Shown in pieces: positions 1 to 7,046 of a stretch of DNA of 64,000 bases. The notes under the pieces were generated by a model. That model did no database searches. It saw only the letters and a list, made by a program, of their open reading frames with translations, and was not told where the DNA came from. This DNA is from JBDIAG01 sp963835085. GTDB lineage: Bacteria > Actinomycetota > Actinomycetes > Actinomycetales > CAWJMD01. A program made the translations under genes and the position numbers. The number at the start of each line of letters is the position of its first letter. The stretch's first letter is position 1. The stretch lies in the NCBI GenBank assembly GCA_963835085.1, contig CAWIED010000001.1:1364001-1428000 (forward strand). The letters run 5' to 3'.

Positions 1-586
1 GATCGGCTGTGGCGTAGACGGTGGTGACCCCGAGCTGCTTCTGCAGGCGCACGATCTGCTCGCGAGTCTGAGCGCGTAGCTCGGGATCAAGGCTGACCAG
101 AGGCTCGTCCATCAGGAAGACCTGCGGCTTGCGCACCACGGCCCGGCCCAGGGCCACCTGCTGACGCTGCGTCGACGACAGCTCCGCCGGCTTGGTATCG
201 AGCATCGCGGTCAGATTGAGGATCTCAGCGGCTTCCTCCACCCGACGCCGCACCTCCTGCGCGGCGATGCCGGCGATCTTGAGGGAGAATCCCATGTTGT
301 CGGCAACACTCAAGTGCGGGTACAGGGCGTAGTTCTGGAAAACCATCGCGACGTCGCGGTCTTTGGGCTCAACGCGCGTGACGTCGCGCTCGCCGATGTA
401 CACCCGGCCCGCCGACAGGTCTTCCAGTCCGGCGATGATGCGAAGCGCCGTGGTCTTGCCCGATCTGGGCGGGCCGACCACAACGAACAACTCCCCATCG
501 CGAACGCGCAGGTCGAGACGGTCGATGGCCGGTACCTCCGAGCCGGGATACAGGCACGAGGCCTGATCGAAGGTGATGCTCGACAT
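1..586 (-). CDS. MalK/UgpC-like ABC transporter ATPase, 3' part missing, degenerate motifs
   Basis: About 195 N-terminal residues are present; the gene runs off the left edge. In this family the protein is the cytoplasmic ATPase of carbohydrate importers. Visible motifs are a Walker A (GPPRSGKTT), a Q-loop in VFQNYALYPHLSV and a Walker B (VFLMDEP). Two hallmark elements are altered. The signature reads LSSTQ rather than LSGGQ, and the switch region reads VYATAD where the family has V-T-H-D, so the H-loop histidine appears to be lost. It may be a regulatory or half-active paralogue. The ATG at 584-586 was chosen because it gives the usual MSSITFDQ-type start. The permease genes would lie outside the window. 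Confidence 0.85.
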   Translation of the reverse strand, partial: MSSITFDQASCLYPGSEVPAIDRLDLRVRDGELFVVVGPPRSGKTTALRIIAGLEDLSAGRVYIGERDVTRVEPKDRDVAMVFQNYALYPHLSVADNMGFSLKIAGIAAQEVRRRVEEAAEILNLTAMLDTKPAELSSTQRQQVALGRAVVRKPQVFLMDEPLVSLDPELRAQTREQIVRLQKQLGVTTVYATAD

Positions 587-690
587 GGAGTGACAGTCCT
601 TCCTTGGGCTGACGGCCAGTTTGGTGCTCCCGCGGCCACGCGGGCAAACGTACGCATGTGAAATCGCTCGAATCAGCCGCTAGGCGAACC

Positions 691-1857
691 TCACCCTTCC
701 AGAAGCCTGGCGCACAGTCGACCTCCGGCGGCCGCCGCGAGAAAGGCGGCCGGGTCCGCGTCGAGCCCACGGCCCATCGTCGACAGCCCCACCGGGCATT
801 CGGCGAGCGCCTCGTAGAGTCCCGTCACGCTCACCTCGAACAACTCGTGCCCGGCGGGACACTCGGCCAACGGCCGGGCCTGCGCCAACACCGTCGACGC
901 CAGGTCGTCGTCCACGCCGGGAGCGCCGCGCAGAAGCGGCACGGCCACCGCGGCCGGCGTCAGCGCCACCCGCGAATAGGCGGTGAGGCTGTGGTGGGAG
1001 ATGCCGCGGTGTCGCGGCCGGGCGTCTGCGCCGGAGACCCGCAGGCTCGCCACCGGACGCCCGCCCAACACCCCCGCGGCGTTGATGGCCTCGCCGGCGG
1101 CCACCCCGCTGAAGCCCCAGCGGGTGCCGGTGCCCAGATTGCCCGGGCCCTGCGCGATCACCGCCACGTCGGCGCCCAGCACGTGCCGCGCGGCCAGCAG
1201 CCCCGTGTGCACGGTCACGGCTTCCAGCTCCCCGCCGAAGGCCTGACCGACGCTGACCGTGCCGGCCAGCCAGCCCGCCTCGCGCAGGCCGGCCACGGCC
1301 CGTGAGAACCACAGCGGCAGCGCACCTCCGTCGCTCATCACATAGACGACCCTGGCCTCGGCGCGCTGTTGGCGCAGGCCGGCGAGGATGGCCGGCACCG
1401 CCGAGTGCAGATCGGCCACCACCACCGGCATCCCCGCCAGGTCGTCCCCGGCGGCCAGCACGTCGTGATGGGGCGATTCCTGGTCGTCGACGCCCAGCAC
1501 CATCGGCTGCAGCGGGGTGTAGCGGGCCTTCACCAGGTGGCCCGGCGCCGCCGGCGGGTCGGCGGGCAAGGCGTCGGGCAGCGCGACGACGAGGGCGTAG
1601 CCGCCCGTACCGAGAGCGCGGTCGAGCGCGCCGGTGTTCAACAGCACAGTGTCCCCGGGCCCCGGCCGCCCAGTCAGGGCCGGGTAGGCGAGAGCGCGGG
1701 CCTGGCGGGTGCTGCCGTCGGGGTCGTCGATGAGCACGTCGAGTTCGAGGGCGCCGGGCCAGCTGCGACGCTCGCGCAGCACCCGCCCGCGGCGCCAGCG
1801 CACCAGCAGGTCGTCGCCCACGAGGGGCTGGTCGGCGGCGCGCATGTTCTCACTCAC
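691..1857 (-). CDS. DUF3866 family protein
   Basis: Protein of about 388 residues that I recognise as DUF3866, a conserved actinobacterial family of unknown function often found near the proteasome/Paf genes. No transmembrane segment or signal peptide is evident. A glycine-rich stretch (AQGPGNLGTGTRWGFSG) lies in the middle and an RHRGISHHS motif further on; both look like conserved family signatures. The start is either the GTG at 1857 or the ATG at 1845 (MRAADQ). The GTG sits in the third copy of a 17-bp repeat and overlaps the stop of an upstream mini-ORF, so translation may be coupled. It is divergent from pafB. The function is unknown to me. Confidence 0.8.
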   Translation of the reverse strand: MSENMRAADQPLVGDDLLVRWRRGRVLRERRSWPGALELDVLIDDPDGSTRQARALAYPALTGRPGPGDTVLLNTGALDRALGTGGYALVVALPDALPADPPAAPGHLVKARYTPLQPMVLGVDDQESPHHDVLAAGDDLAGMPVVVADLHSAVPAILAGLRQQRAEARVVYVMSDGGALPLWFSRAVAGLREAGWLAGTVSVGQAFGGELEAVTVHTGLLAARHVLGADVAVIAQGPGNLGTGTRWGFSGVAAGEAINAAGVLGGRPVASLRVSGADARPRHRGISHHSLTAYSRVALTPAAVAVPLLRGAPGVDDDLASTVLAQARPLAECPAGHELFEVSVTGLYEALAECPVGLSTMGRGLDADPAAFLAAAAGGRLCARLLEG

Positions 1858-1892
1858 CCGGATTTCTCACTCACTCGGATTTCTCACTCACT
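1842..1892 (-). repeat. 17-bp tandem repeat carrying three GTG starts
   Basis: There are two identical 17-bp units (1859-1875 and 1876-1892) and a diverged third unit (1842-1858) containing the DUF3866 start. On the minus strand every unit supplies GTGAGTGAG. The first GTG (1891) lies 7 nt after a TAGCGT box and opens a 6-codon ORF. Its TGA overlaps the GTG of the second unit (1874), which opens another 6-codon ORF whose TGA overlaps the DUF3866 GTG (1857). The arrangement is read directly from the sequence; its effect on expression is inferred. Confidence 0.8.
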
Positions 1893-1898
1893 CGGACG

Positions 1899-1904
1899 AC
1901 GCTA
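1899..1904 (-). promoter_or_regulatory. Probable -10 box TAGCGT for the DUF3866 transcript
   Basis: This is a TANNNT hexamer on the minus strand with 7 nt to the GTG at 1891. That is the geometry of actinobacterial leaderless promoters. If it is used, the mRNA would start on the first repeat unit rather than at the DUF3866 start. No convincing -35 box is visible. Confidence 0.4.
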
Positions 1905-1910
1905 CTGGAG

Positions 1911-1916
1911 TACGTT
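1911..1916 (+). promoter_or_regulatory. Probable -10 box TACGTT for pafBC
   Basis: TANNNT hexamer 8 nt before the pafB ATG, with no Shine-Dalgarno sequence in front of the start. This suggests a leaderless pafBC mRNA. It lies 6 bp from the divergent box for DUF3866, so the two promoters must share upstream DNA. Confidence 0.4.
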
Positions 1917-1924
1917 GAACGACG

Positions 1925-2911
1925 ATGTCAGCGCAACGGACCGAGCGACTGCTCAATCTCGTGATCGCCCTGCTGGCCACCCGGCGTTGGCTCACCAAGG
2001 AGCAGATCCGCGCAGCGGTGCCGCAGTACTCCAGCGCGGCCTCCCCCGAGTCATTCGATCGGATGTTCGAGCGCGATAAAGAAGAGTTACGCGAACTCGG
2101 AGTGCCCATCACCACGGGCAGCCATGACCCGGTCTTCGAGGACGAACCGGGCTACCGCATCGACGCCGAGGCCTATGCGCTTGCCCCGATCTCGTTCACG
2201 CAGGCCGAGCTCACCGTGCTCGGCCTGGCCGCCCGGGTCTGGCAGCAGGCCAGCCTGGCCGGGCCGGCCGCCCGTGGCCTGGTCAAGCTCAAGGCGCTCG
2301 GCATCGCCGTCGACGACTCCGCCCTCGGTGGCCTCGAGCCGCGGGTCCGCACCAGCGAACCGTCGTTCGCGGCCCTCTACGGTGCCACCCGCGACCACGC
2401 TCCGGTGCGGTTCGGCTACCTCAAACAAGGCGCCAAAGAACCGGAACGCCGCACCGTGGAGCCGTGGCGGATCGTCTCCTGGCACGGTCGGTGGTATCTG
2501 CACGGCTTCGATCGAGACCGCGCTGCCGACCGGGTCTTCCGGCTCTCGCGCATCCGGGGCGCCGTGCGCCGGGTGGGAGCCGACGGCAGCGTGACGGTGC
2601 CCGACGGCATCGACTCCAAGGCCGCCGTACGCCAGGTGTGGGGCGATGGGCCTGCCCGCACCGCCCGGCTGCGGCTCGACCCGCATTCCGGCCCGCTGCT
2701 GCGCCGCCGGGCGGGGGTCGACACGGAGCGGGTAGAGGTGGAGGTCGACTTCACCGATGTGGATCAACTCGCCGGCGAACTCGCCGCCCTCGGCTCGCGC
2801 GTGCTCGTCGTAGAGCCGGCCGACCTGCGCGAGGCAGTGATCACGCTGCTGCGTGCTGCCGCCGCAGCACACGCCGGCTCGTCCGCATCGGGTGAGGAGG
2901 CCCCGCAGTGA
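1925..2911 (+). CDS. pafB: WYL-domain transcriptional regulator PafB
   Basis: Protein of 328 residues. It has an N-terminal winged-helix region (RTERLLNLVIALLATRRWLT), a central linker and a WYL domain whose signature (GRWYLHGFDRDR) falls around residues 190-205, followed by a C-terminal WCX-like region. In mycobacteria PafB and PafC together activate the LexA-independent DNA-damage response and their genes sit by the Pup-ligase locus. Here the pair is followed by tat genes, but no pafA or prc genes are visible. The stop overlaps the pafC GTG by 4 nt (GTGA), so the two are translationally coupled. Confidence 0.93.
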   Translation: MSAQRTERLLNLVIALLATRRWLTKEQIRAAVPQYSSAASPESFDRMFERDKEELRELGVPITTGSHDPVFEDEPGYRIDAEAYALAPISFTQAELTVLGLAARVWQQASLAGPAARGLVKLKALGIAVDDSALGGLEPRVRTSEPSFAALYGATRDHAPVRFGYLKQGAKEPERRTVEPWRIVSWHGRWYLHGFDRDRAADRVFRLSRIRGAVRRVGADGSVTVPDGIDSKAAVRQVWGDGPARTARLRLDPHSGPLLRRRAGVDTERVEVEVDFTDVDQLAGELAALGSRVLVVEPADLREAVITLLRAAAAAHAGSSASGEEAPQ

Positions 2912-3906
2912 GCACCACTCCCCAGTCGGCTGCCGATCGACTCTCCAGGCTGCTGGCGATGGTGCCGTATCTGTTGAGACGGCAAGGCATCGAACTCGAC
3001 GCCGCCGCACGGCATTTCGACATCTCGGAGGAACAGCTCGTCCAGGACCTGCAGTTGCTGTTCGTCTGCGGGCTCCCCGGGCATCTGCCCGACGACCTGA
3101 TCGAGGCGGAATGGGAGTCGGGGCAGGTCTATCTCGACAACGCCGACGCGATCTCACGTCCGCTACGACTGGGGATGGACGAAGCCGTCACCCTGCTCGC
3201 CGGCCTGCGCACGTTGGCCGAGGCCGAGGGCGCCGCCGACGTCGAGGCGCTGGCCGGAGCCCAGGCCAAGCTCACCGAGGCCACCGGCGATGCCGCGCGG
3301 GCGGCGGGCAGCGTGGCCGTCAGCCTCGACGACGAAGCCGACCCGGCGCTGCTGGCCCGGTTGCGGGGGGCGCTCGACGCACACCGCCGGGTGCATCTCA
3401 GCTATGTGGTGCCGGGTCGCGACGAGACCACCGAGCGCGACGTCGACCCGATGCGGGTGCTGTCTCTGGGCGGGCACTGGTATCTGGAGGGCTGGTGCCA
3501 CCGGGCACAAGACGTGCGGCTGTTCCGGCTCTCCCGGATGCTCCAGGCGATCGTCCTCGACCTGGACGGCACCCCTCCCGACACAGCCGTGGGCCGCGAC
3601 CTCGACGATCTGTTCGTGGCAGCGCCCACCGACCTGTGGCTCACAGTGCGGTTGACGCCGGAACAGGCCTGGGTCAGCGATGCCTACGGCGGGGTACCCG
3701 CCGACGACCCGGCAAGCGATGGACCGGCGGGCACCGGCGAGGGCGAGCTGGTGGTGCTGCGGGCGGCCGAGACGGGCTGGCTGCGGCAACTCGCACTGCG
3801 TACGGGTGGGGGAGTTCAGGTGCTCGCTCCGGCCGCGGTGGCGGCCGAGGTTCGCAGCCAAGCGCTGGCCGCGTTGGCGCGGTACGGCATCGTCGGCCCT
3901 TCCTGA
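2908..3906 (+). CDS. pafC: WYL-domain transcriptional regulator PafC
   Basis: Protein of 332 residues and partner of PafB. The N-terminal helix-turn-helix region (residues ~5-60, RLSRLLAMVPYLLRRQGIEL) is followed by a WYL domain with the signature GGHWYLEGWCHRAQDVRLFR and a C-terminal WCX region. In the known system PafB and PafC act together and respond to a single-stranded nucleic-acid signal. The GTG start overlaps the pafB stop. The last third carries an Ala/Gly-rich stretch, as is common in high-GC homologues. Confidence 0.93.
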   Translation: MSTTPQSAADRLSRLLAMVPYLLRRQGIELDAAARHFDISEEQLVQDLQLLFVCGLPGHLPDDLIEAEWESGQVYLDNADAISRPLRLGMDEAVTLLAGLRTLAEAEGAADVEALAGAQAKLTEATGDAARAAGSVAVSLDDEADPALLARLRGALDAHRRVHLSYVVPGRDETTERDVDPMRVLSLGGHWYLEGWCHRAQDVRLFRLSRMLQAIVLDLDGTPPDTAVGRDLDDLFVAAPTDLWLTVRLTPEQAWVSDAYGGVPADDPASDGPAGTGEGELVVLRAAETGWLRQLALRTGGGVQVLAPAAVAAEVRSQALAALARYGIVGPS

Positions 3907-3907
3907 C

Positions 3908-3965
3908 GGGTGACAGCTCGCCTGAATGGCAGCATCCCCATCCGCCTGAAATGGCACGGTCACCC
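3908..3965. repeat. Short inverted repeat with internal direct repeats, possibly an IS end
   Basis: GGGTGAC (3908-3914) and GTCACCC (3959-3965) bracket 58 bp. Inside lie two near-identical direct repeats, CGCCTGAATGGCA (3919-3931) and CGCCTGAAATGGCA (3943-3956). Repeated subterminal motifs next to TGTCACC-type tips resemble the ends of IS21-family elements, but no transposase is nearby. It follows pafC directly and could equally act as a terminator-like structure. The class is uncertain. Confidence 0.35.
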
Positions 3966-4180
3966 GATCTGACCACCACGATCCGTGAGCGCCTGAACAT
4001 CCGTTAGGCCGTTCGAGTGACCGCCGCGTAATACCGCAACTCTGCGTGAGCATGCACCCGAATCCCGAAAGTGCTCAGAATTCTTTCTGGGGTTGGTGCT
4101 CAAGACTGCTGGGCAGCGGTCCGATTCTCCCTGTATCGCCGAGCCAGCAGGGCGCGGCACGAAGACTGAGGGAGGCGGGC

Positions 4181-4528
4181 ATGACCACCATCAAGGCTTC
4201 CTGCCCCTGCTGCGGCGACGTTGACCTGACTCCTCCGCAGGTCCGGCTCGTCGTGTGCTCGGTGCAGAAATGGTCGTACTACACGTTCGTCTGCACGAAG
4301 TGCACCGACGAGGTACGCAAGCCGGCGGCGCCGGAGATCGTGCAGCTGCTCATCACCGGCGGCGTCGTCGCCGAGCGGTGGGCCGTGCCTGCCGAGGCGC
4401 TCGAGGAGCACGACGGCCCCACGATCGCCTACGACGACGTGCTCGACTTCGCCCTCTGGCTCGACTCGGTCGACCTCGTGGCCGCCGCCGCGCAGACCGT
4501 GCAGCAGTTCGAGCGTCCCGTCGCCTGA
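4181..4528 (+). CDS. Small zinc-ribbon-like conserved actinobacterial protein
   Basis: Protein of 115 residues. The start at 4181 was chosen because GAGGGAGGCGGGC precedes it and MTTIKASCPCCG opens the conserved part; a longer in-frame ORF exists upstream but lacks such a signal. Cysteines occur in CPCCG near residue 8 and in FVCTKC near residue 45, a plausible zinc-binding pair of knuckles. No known enzyme motif is visible, and the rest is acidic and soluble. It stands alone between pafBC and the tat operon and ends at a strong hairpin. Function unknown. Confidence 0.7.
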   Translation: MTTIKASCPCCGDVDLTPPQVRLVVCSVQKWSYYTFVCTKCTDEVRKPAAPEIVQLLITGGVVAERWAVPAEALEEHDGPTIAYDDVLDFALWLDSVDLVAAAAQTVQQFERPVA

Positions 4529-4570
4529 CGGCGTCCGGGCGCAGCGCGCTGCGACACCACAACTCACTCC

Positions 4571-4604
4571 GAGACGGCAGGCTCCTAGCGGGGCCTGCCG
4601 TCTC
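4571..4604 (+). terminator. Hairpin terminator after the zinc-ribbon gene
   Basis: Perfect 12-bp stem, GAGACGGCAGGC pairing with GCCTGCCGTCTC, around a 10-nt loop and followed by CGCGTTTC. It starts 43 bp after the stop codon. There is no long U-tract, which is usual for high-GC actinobacteria. Confidence 0.7.
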
Positions 4605-4702
4605 CGCGTTTCACCCCTCGTCCCGCCGCTCTTCCGCACATCGTTACGCGGCAATTCCGCCGAACCTTCCCATTGCTGGGGGTAGCGGGGACAGGTGAGG
4701 GA

Positions 4703-4708
4703 TAGAGT
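4703..4708 (+). promoter_or_regulatory. Probable -10 box TAGAGT of the tat operon
   Basis: TANNNT hexamer ending 7 nt before the in-frame GTG at 4716. This supports a leaderless start at that GTG rather than at the GTG at 4695, which would lie upstream of the box. Confidence 0.4.
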
Positions 4709-4715
4709 GGGCTGT

Positions 4716-5015
4716 GTGTGGGTAGTGATCTGGGTGGTGCTGGTGCTGGCCGCGGTCGTCGTGCTGGCAGCGCTGAGTTGGCGCATCTTCACCGCGGTCC
4801 GGCGCCTGCTGTCCACCGTGGGCCAGTCCACCAGCGCGCTGTCGGCGGCAGGCGTCGAGGCCGAAGAGCGCCATGAACAGTGGTTGGCCACCCGCGCCGC
4901 TGCCGACGAGGCCTTCTACGCGGCCCGCATCGAGCAGGCGCGACCCGTGCCACGCGGCCTGCTAGACCGTGGCGACCTATCATTGACCACGGACGCACTC
5001 AGAGAGGCACCCTGA
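4716..5015 (+). CDS. Small single-pass membrane protein in the tat operon
   Basis: About 99 residues from the GTG at 4716 (106 if the GTG at 4695 is used). One strongly hydrophobic N-terminal segment (WVVIWVVLVLAAVVVLAALS) is followed by a charged, probably cytoplasmic helix rich in Ala and Glu (residues ~35-75). No family name is certain. Its stop shares one base with the tatA start (TGATG), so it is probably coupled to the Tat translocase genes and may help in assembly or scaffolding. That role is inferred from position only. Confidence 0.6.
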   Translation: MWVVIWVVLVLAAVVVLAALSWRIFTAVRRLLSTVGQSTSALSAAGVEAEERHEQWLATRAAADEAFYAARIEQARPVPRGLLDRGDLSLTTDALREAP

Positions 5016-5272
5016 TGTTGTTGAGATCCATCGCAGAGCACCCACTCACCCTGGTGGTGCTCGTCGTCATAGTCATCGCCGTCTTCGGCGCCAACCGGCT
5101 GCCCGGCGCGGCTCGCTCTCTCGGCCGCTCCATGCGCATCTTCAAGTCCGAGGTCAAGGCGATGCACGACGACGACGAGACCAAGCCCCCGTCGGGTACC
5201 CGCGAAAGCCCCCTGGAGGGGCGCGTCGTCGACGAGCCGGCCAGCTCCCAGTCCCGGCAGAAGGACGTCTGA
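5015..5272 (+). CDS. tatA: Sec-independent translocase subunit TatA/TatE
   Basis: Protein of 85 residues. The N-terminal transmembrane helix (LTLVVLVVIVIAVFGANRLP) carries the conserved FG-x-x-x-LP hinge, followed by an amphipathic helix (RSLGRSMRIFKSEV) and a polar tail, the classic TatA layout. TatA oligomers form the protein-conducting element for folded twin-arginine substrates. The ATG at 5015 overlaps the previous stop, and tatC follows 35 bp later. Length is typical for actinobacterial TatA. Confidence 0.93.
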   Translation: MLLRSIAEHPLTLVVLVVIVIAVFGANRLPGAARSLGRSMRIFKSEVKAMHDDDETKPPSGTRESPLEGRVVDEPASSQSRQKDV

Positions 5273-5307
5273 GCACGCCCAGCCCCTAACCCCACGCTGA
5301 TCACCGG

Positions 5308-6138
5308 ATGGCCATTCGCCGTAGCCGTCGACGCACCAATCCCGATGGCAGGATGCCGCTGCGCGAGCATCTCATCGAACTGCGCAACCGCGTCCTCAAG
5401 GCTGCGCTCGGCCTGATAGCGGGAGCGGTCGGCGGCTGGTTCCTGTACGACCCGGTGTTGAGCGCGTTGAGCAAGCCCATCATCGACGTGGCCAGGCAAG
5501 CCGGTCACCGAGCCAGCATCAACTACCCCACGGTAGCCAGCGCCTTCGACATGCAATTGCGTGTCTCGTTCTTCATCGGCGCCATCGTCTCCTCGCCCAT
5601 CTGGATCTACCAGCTCTGGGCCTTCATCACCCCCGGCCTGACGCGGCGCGAACGCGGCTACGCCCTCGGCTTCTTCGGAGCCTCCGTTCCGCTCTTCCTG
5701 GCCGGCGCCTACCTGGCCTACCTGGCCTTGCCCAACTTCGTGCACTTTCTCGTGGGCTTCGCACCCACGGGCTCGTCGAGCATCATCGACGCCCAGGTCT
5801 ACCTGGGCTTCGTGATGCGGCTGATCCTGTCGTTCGGCCTGAGCTTCCTGGTTCCCGTGGTGCTCGTGGGGCTCAACGTGATGGGTCTGCTCGCCGGTCG
5901 CACGATGCTGCGCGGCTGGCGGTGGGTGGTGGTGCTCACATTCACCTTCGCCGCCATCGCCACCCCCACTCCTGACGTCATGTCGATGTTCCTGCTTGCC
6001 CTGCCCCTGCTCGCCCTGTTCTTCATCGCGATCGGAGTCTCCATGCTCAATGACCGCAGGCGCACGCGCCTCGATCCCGACCGCAAGGCACTCGACGACC
6101 TCTCGGGGCTCTCCGACGACGAGGCGAGCCCGCTGTGA
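5308..6138 (+). CDS. tatC: Sec-independent translocase subunit TatC
   Basis: Protein of 276 residues with six predicted membrane helices. The N-terminal signature (MPLREHLIELRNR) contains the conserved Glu of the signal-peptide binding site. The first periplasmic loop and the SPIWIYQLWAFITPGL stretch are characteristic of TatC. It is the receptor for twin-arginine signal peptides in the cytoplasmic membrane. The tail after the last helix is charged. The stop overlaps the next gene's GTG by 4 nt (GTGA), which places the lipid-kinase gene in the same operon. No tatB was identified here. Confidence 0.95.
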   Translation: MAIRRSRRRTNPDGRMPLREHLIELRNRVLKAALGLIAGAVGGWFLYDPVLSALSKPIIDVARQAGHRASINYPTVASAFDMQLRVSFFIGAIVSSPIWIYQLWAFITPGLTRRERGYALGFFGASVPLFLAGAYLAYLALPNFVHFLVGFAPTGSSSIIDAQVYLGFVMRLILSFGLSFLVPVVLVGLNVMGLLAGRTMLRGWRWVVVLTFTFAAIATPTPDVMSMFLLALPLLALFFIAIGVSMLNDRRRTRLDPDRKALDDLSGLSDDEASPL

Positions 6139-7046
6139 AGGTGGGCGTGGTGGTCAACCCCACGGCGGGCAAGGGCCACGCCGCCCGGTGGCACCAGCCG
6201 GTTCTCGACGAACTGCACCGATGCGGCATCGAGGTCGACGACCTCAGCGCCAACACGGCCGAGCAGGCCCAGGCCGACGCCGTGCGGGCGGTCAGCGGCG
6301 GCAGCATCGACGCGCTCATCGTCGTGGGCGGCGACGGCATGGTGCACCTCGGCGTCAACGCCTGCGCGGGCACCGCGGTGCCGCTGGGCATCGTGGCGGC
6401 CGGCACCGGCAACGACTCGGCCGCCACCCACGACCTGCCACGCGATCCGGTGCTGGCCACCCGCTCGGCGGTGCAGGCTCTGCAGGCGGCCGAGTACCGC
6501 GAGCTCGACGCAGCCATGGTGCGCACCGCCGATGGGGTCAAGCACTGGTTCCTCGCCGTGCTCTCCCTGGGCTTCGACGCCGTGGTGGCTGAGCGGGCCA
6601 ACCGGATGCGCTGGCCCACCGGGCCCGCCCGCTACAACGTGGCGGTCGCGCTGCAGCTGCCGCTGTTCCGACCCCCGACCTACCACCTTCGGCTCGACGA
6701 CGAGCCGCTGTCCACCCGGGCCATGCTGGTCTCGGTGGCCAACGGCTCCACCTTCGGCGGGGGGATGAAGATCGCGCCCGACGCCGCCTCCGACGACGGC
6801 CTGCTCGACGTGGTGCTGTTGCGTCCGGTGCCGATCCTGGAGTTCGTCAAGGTGTTCCCGTCGGTGTTCAAAGGCACTCACGTGCTGCATCCCCAGGTGA
6901 GCATCCGGCGGGCCCGCCGGATTGAGGTGAGCGTCGACCGCCCGCTCATCGCCTACGCAGACGGCGAGCGGCTCGGCCCCACGCCGCTCACCTGCGAGGT
7001 CGTGCCGGCCGCCCTGCGGCTGCTCGCGAGCCCCACGCCGCGCTAG
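6135..7046 (+). CDS. Diacylglycerol/sphingosine kinase-family lipid kinase
   Basis: Protein of 303 residues of the DAGK-catalytic family. It opens with VVVNPTAGKG, then VVGGDGMVHLGVN at about residues 62-74 (nucleotide-binding GGDG loop), then AAGTGND near residue 95. The C-terminal half is the beta-rich lipid-binding domain with the EVVPAALRLLASP ending. The family phosphorylates diacylglycerol or related lipids with ATP, recycling lipid to phosphatidic acid. It is the last gene of the tat operon, as in many actinobacteria, and overlaps the convergent exporter gene by 4 nt. Confidence 0.9.
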   Translation: MKVGVVVNPTAGKGHAARWHQPVLDELHRCGIEVDDLSANTAEQAQADAVRAVSGGSIDALIVVGGDGMVHLGVNACAGTAVPLGIVAAGTGNDSAATHDLPRDPVLATRSAVQALQAAEYRELDAAMVRTADGVKHWFLAVLSLGFDAVVAERANRMRWPTGPARYNVAVALQLPLFRPPTYHLRLDDEPLSTRAMLVSVANGSTFGGGMKIAPDAASDDGLLDVVLLRPVPILEFVKVFPSVFKGTHVLHPQVSIRRARRIEVSVDRPLIAYADGERLGPTPLTCEVVPAALRLLASPTPR

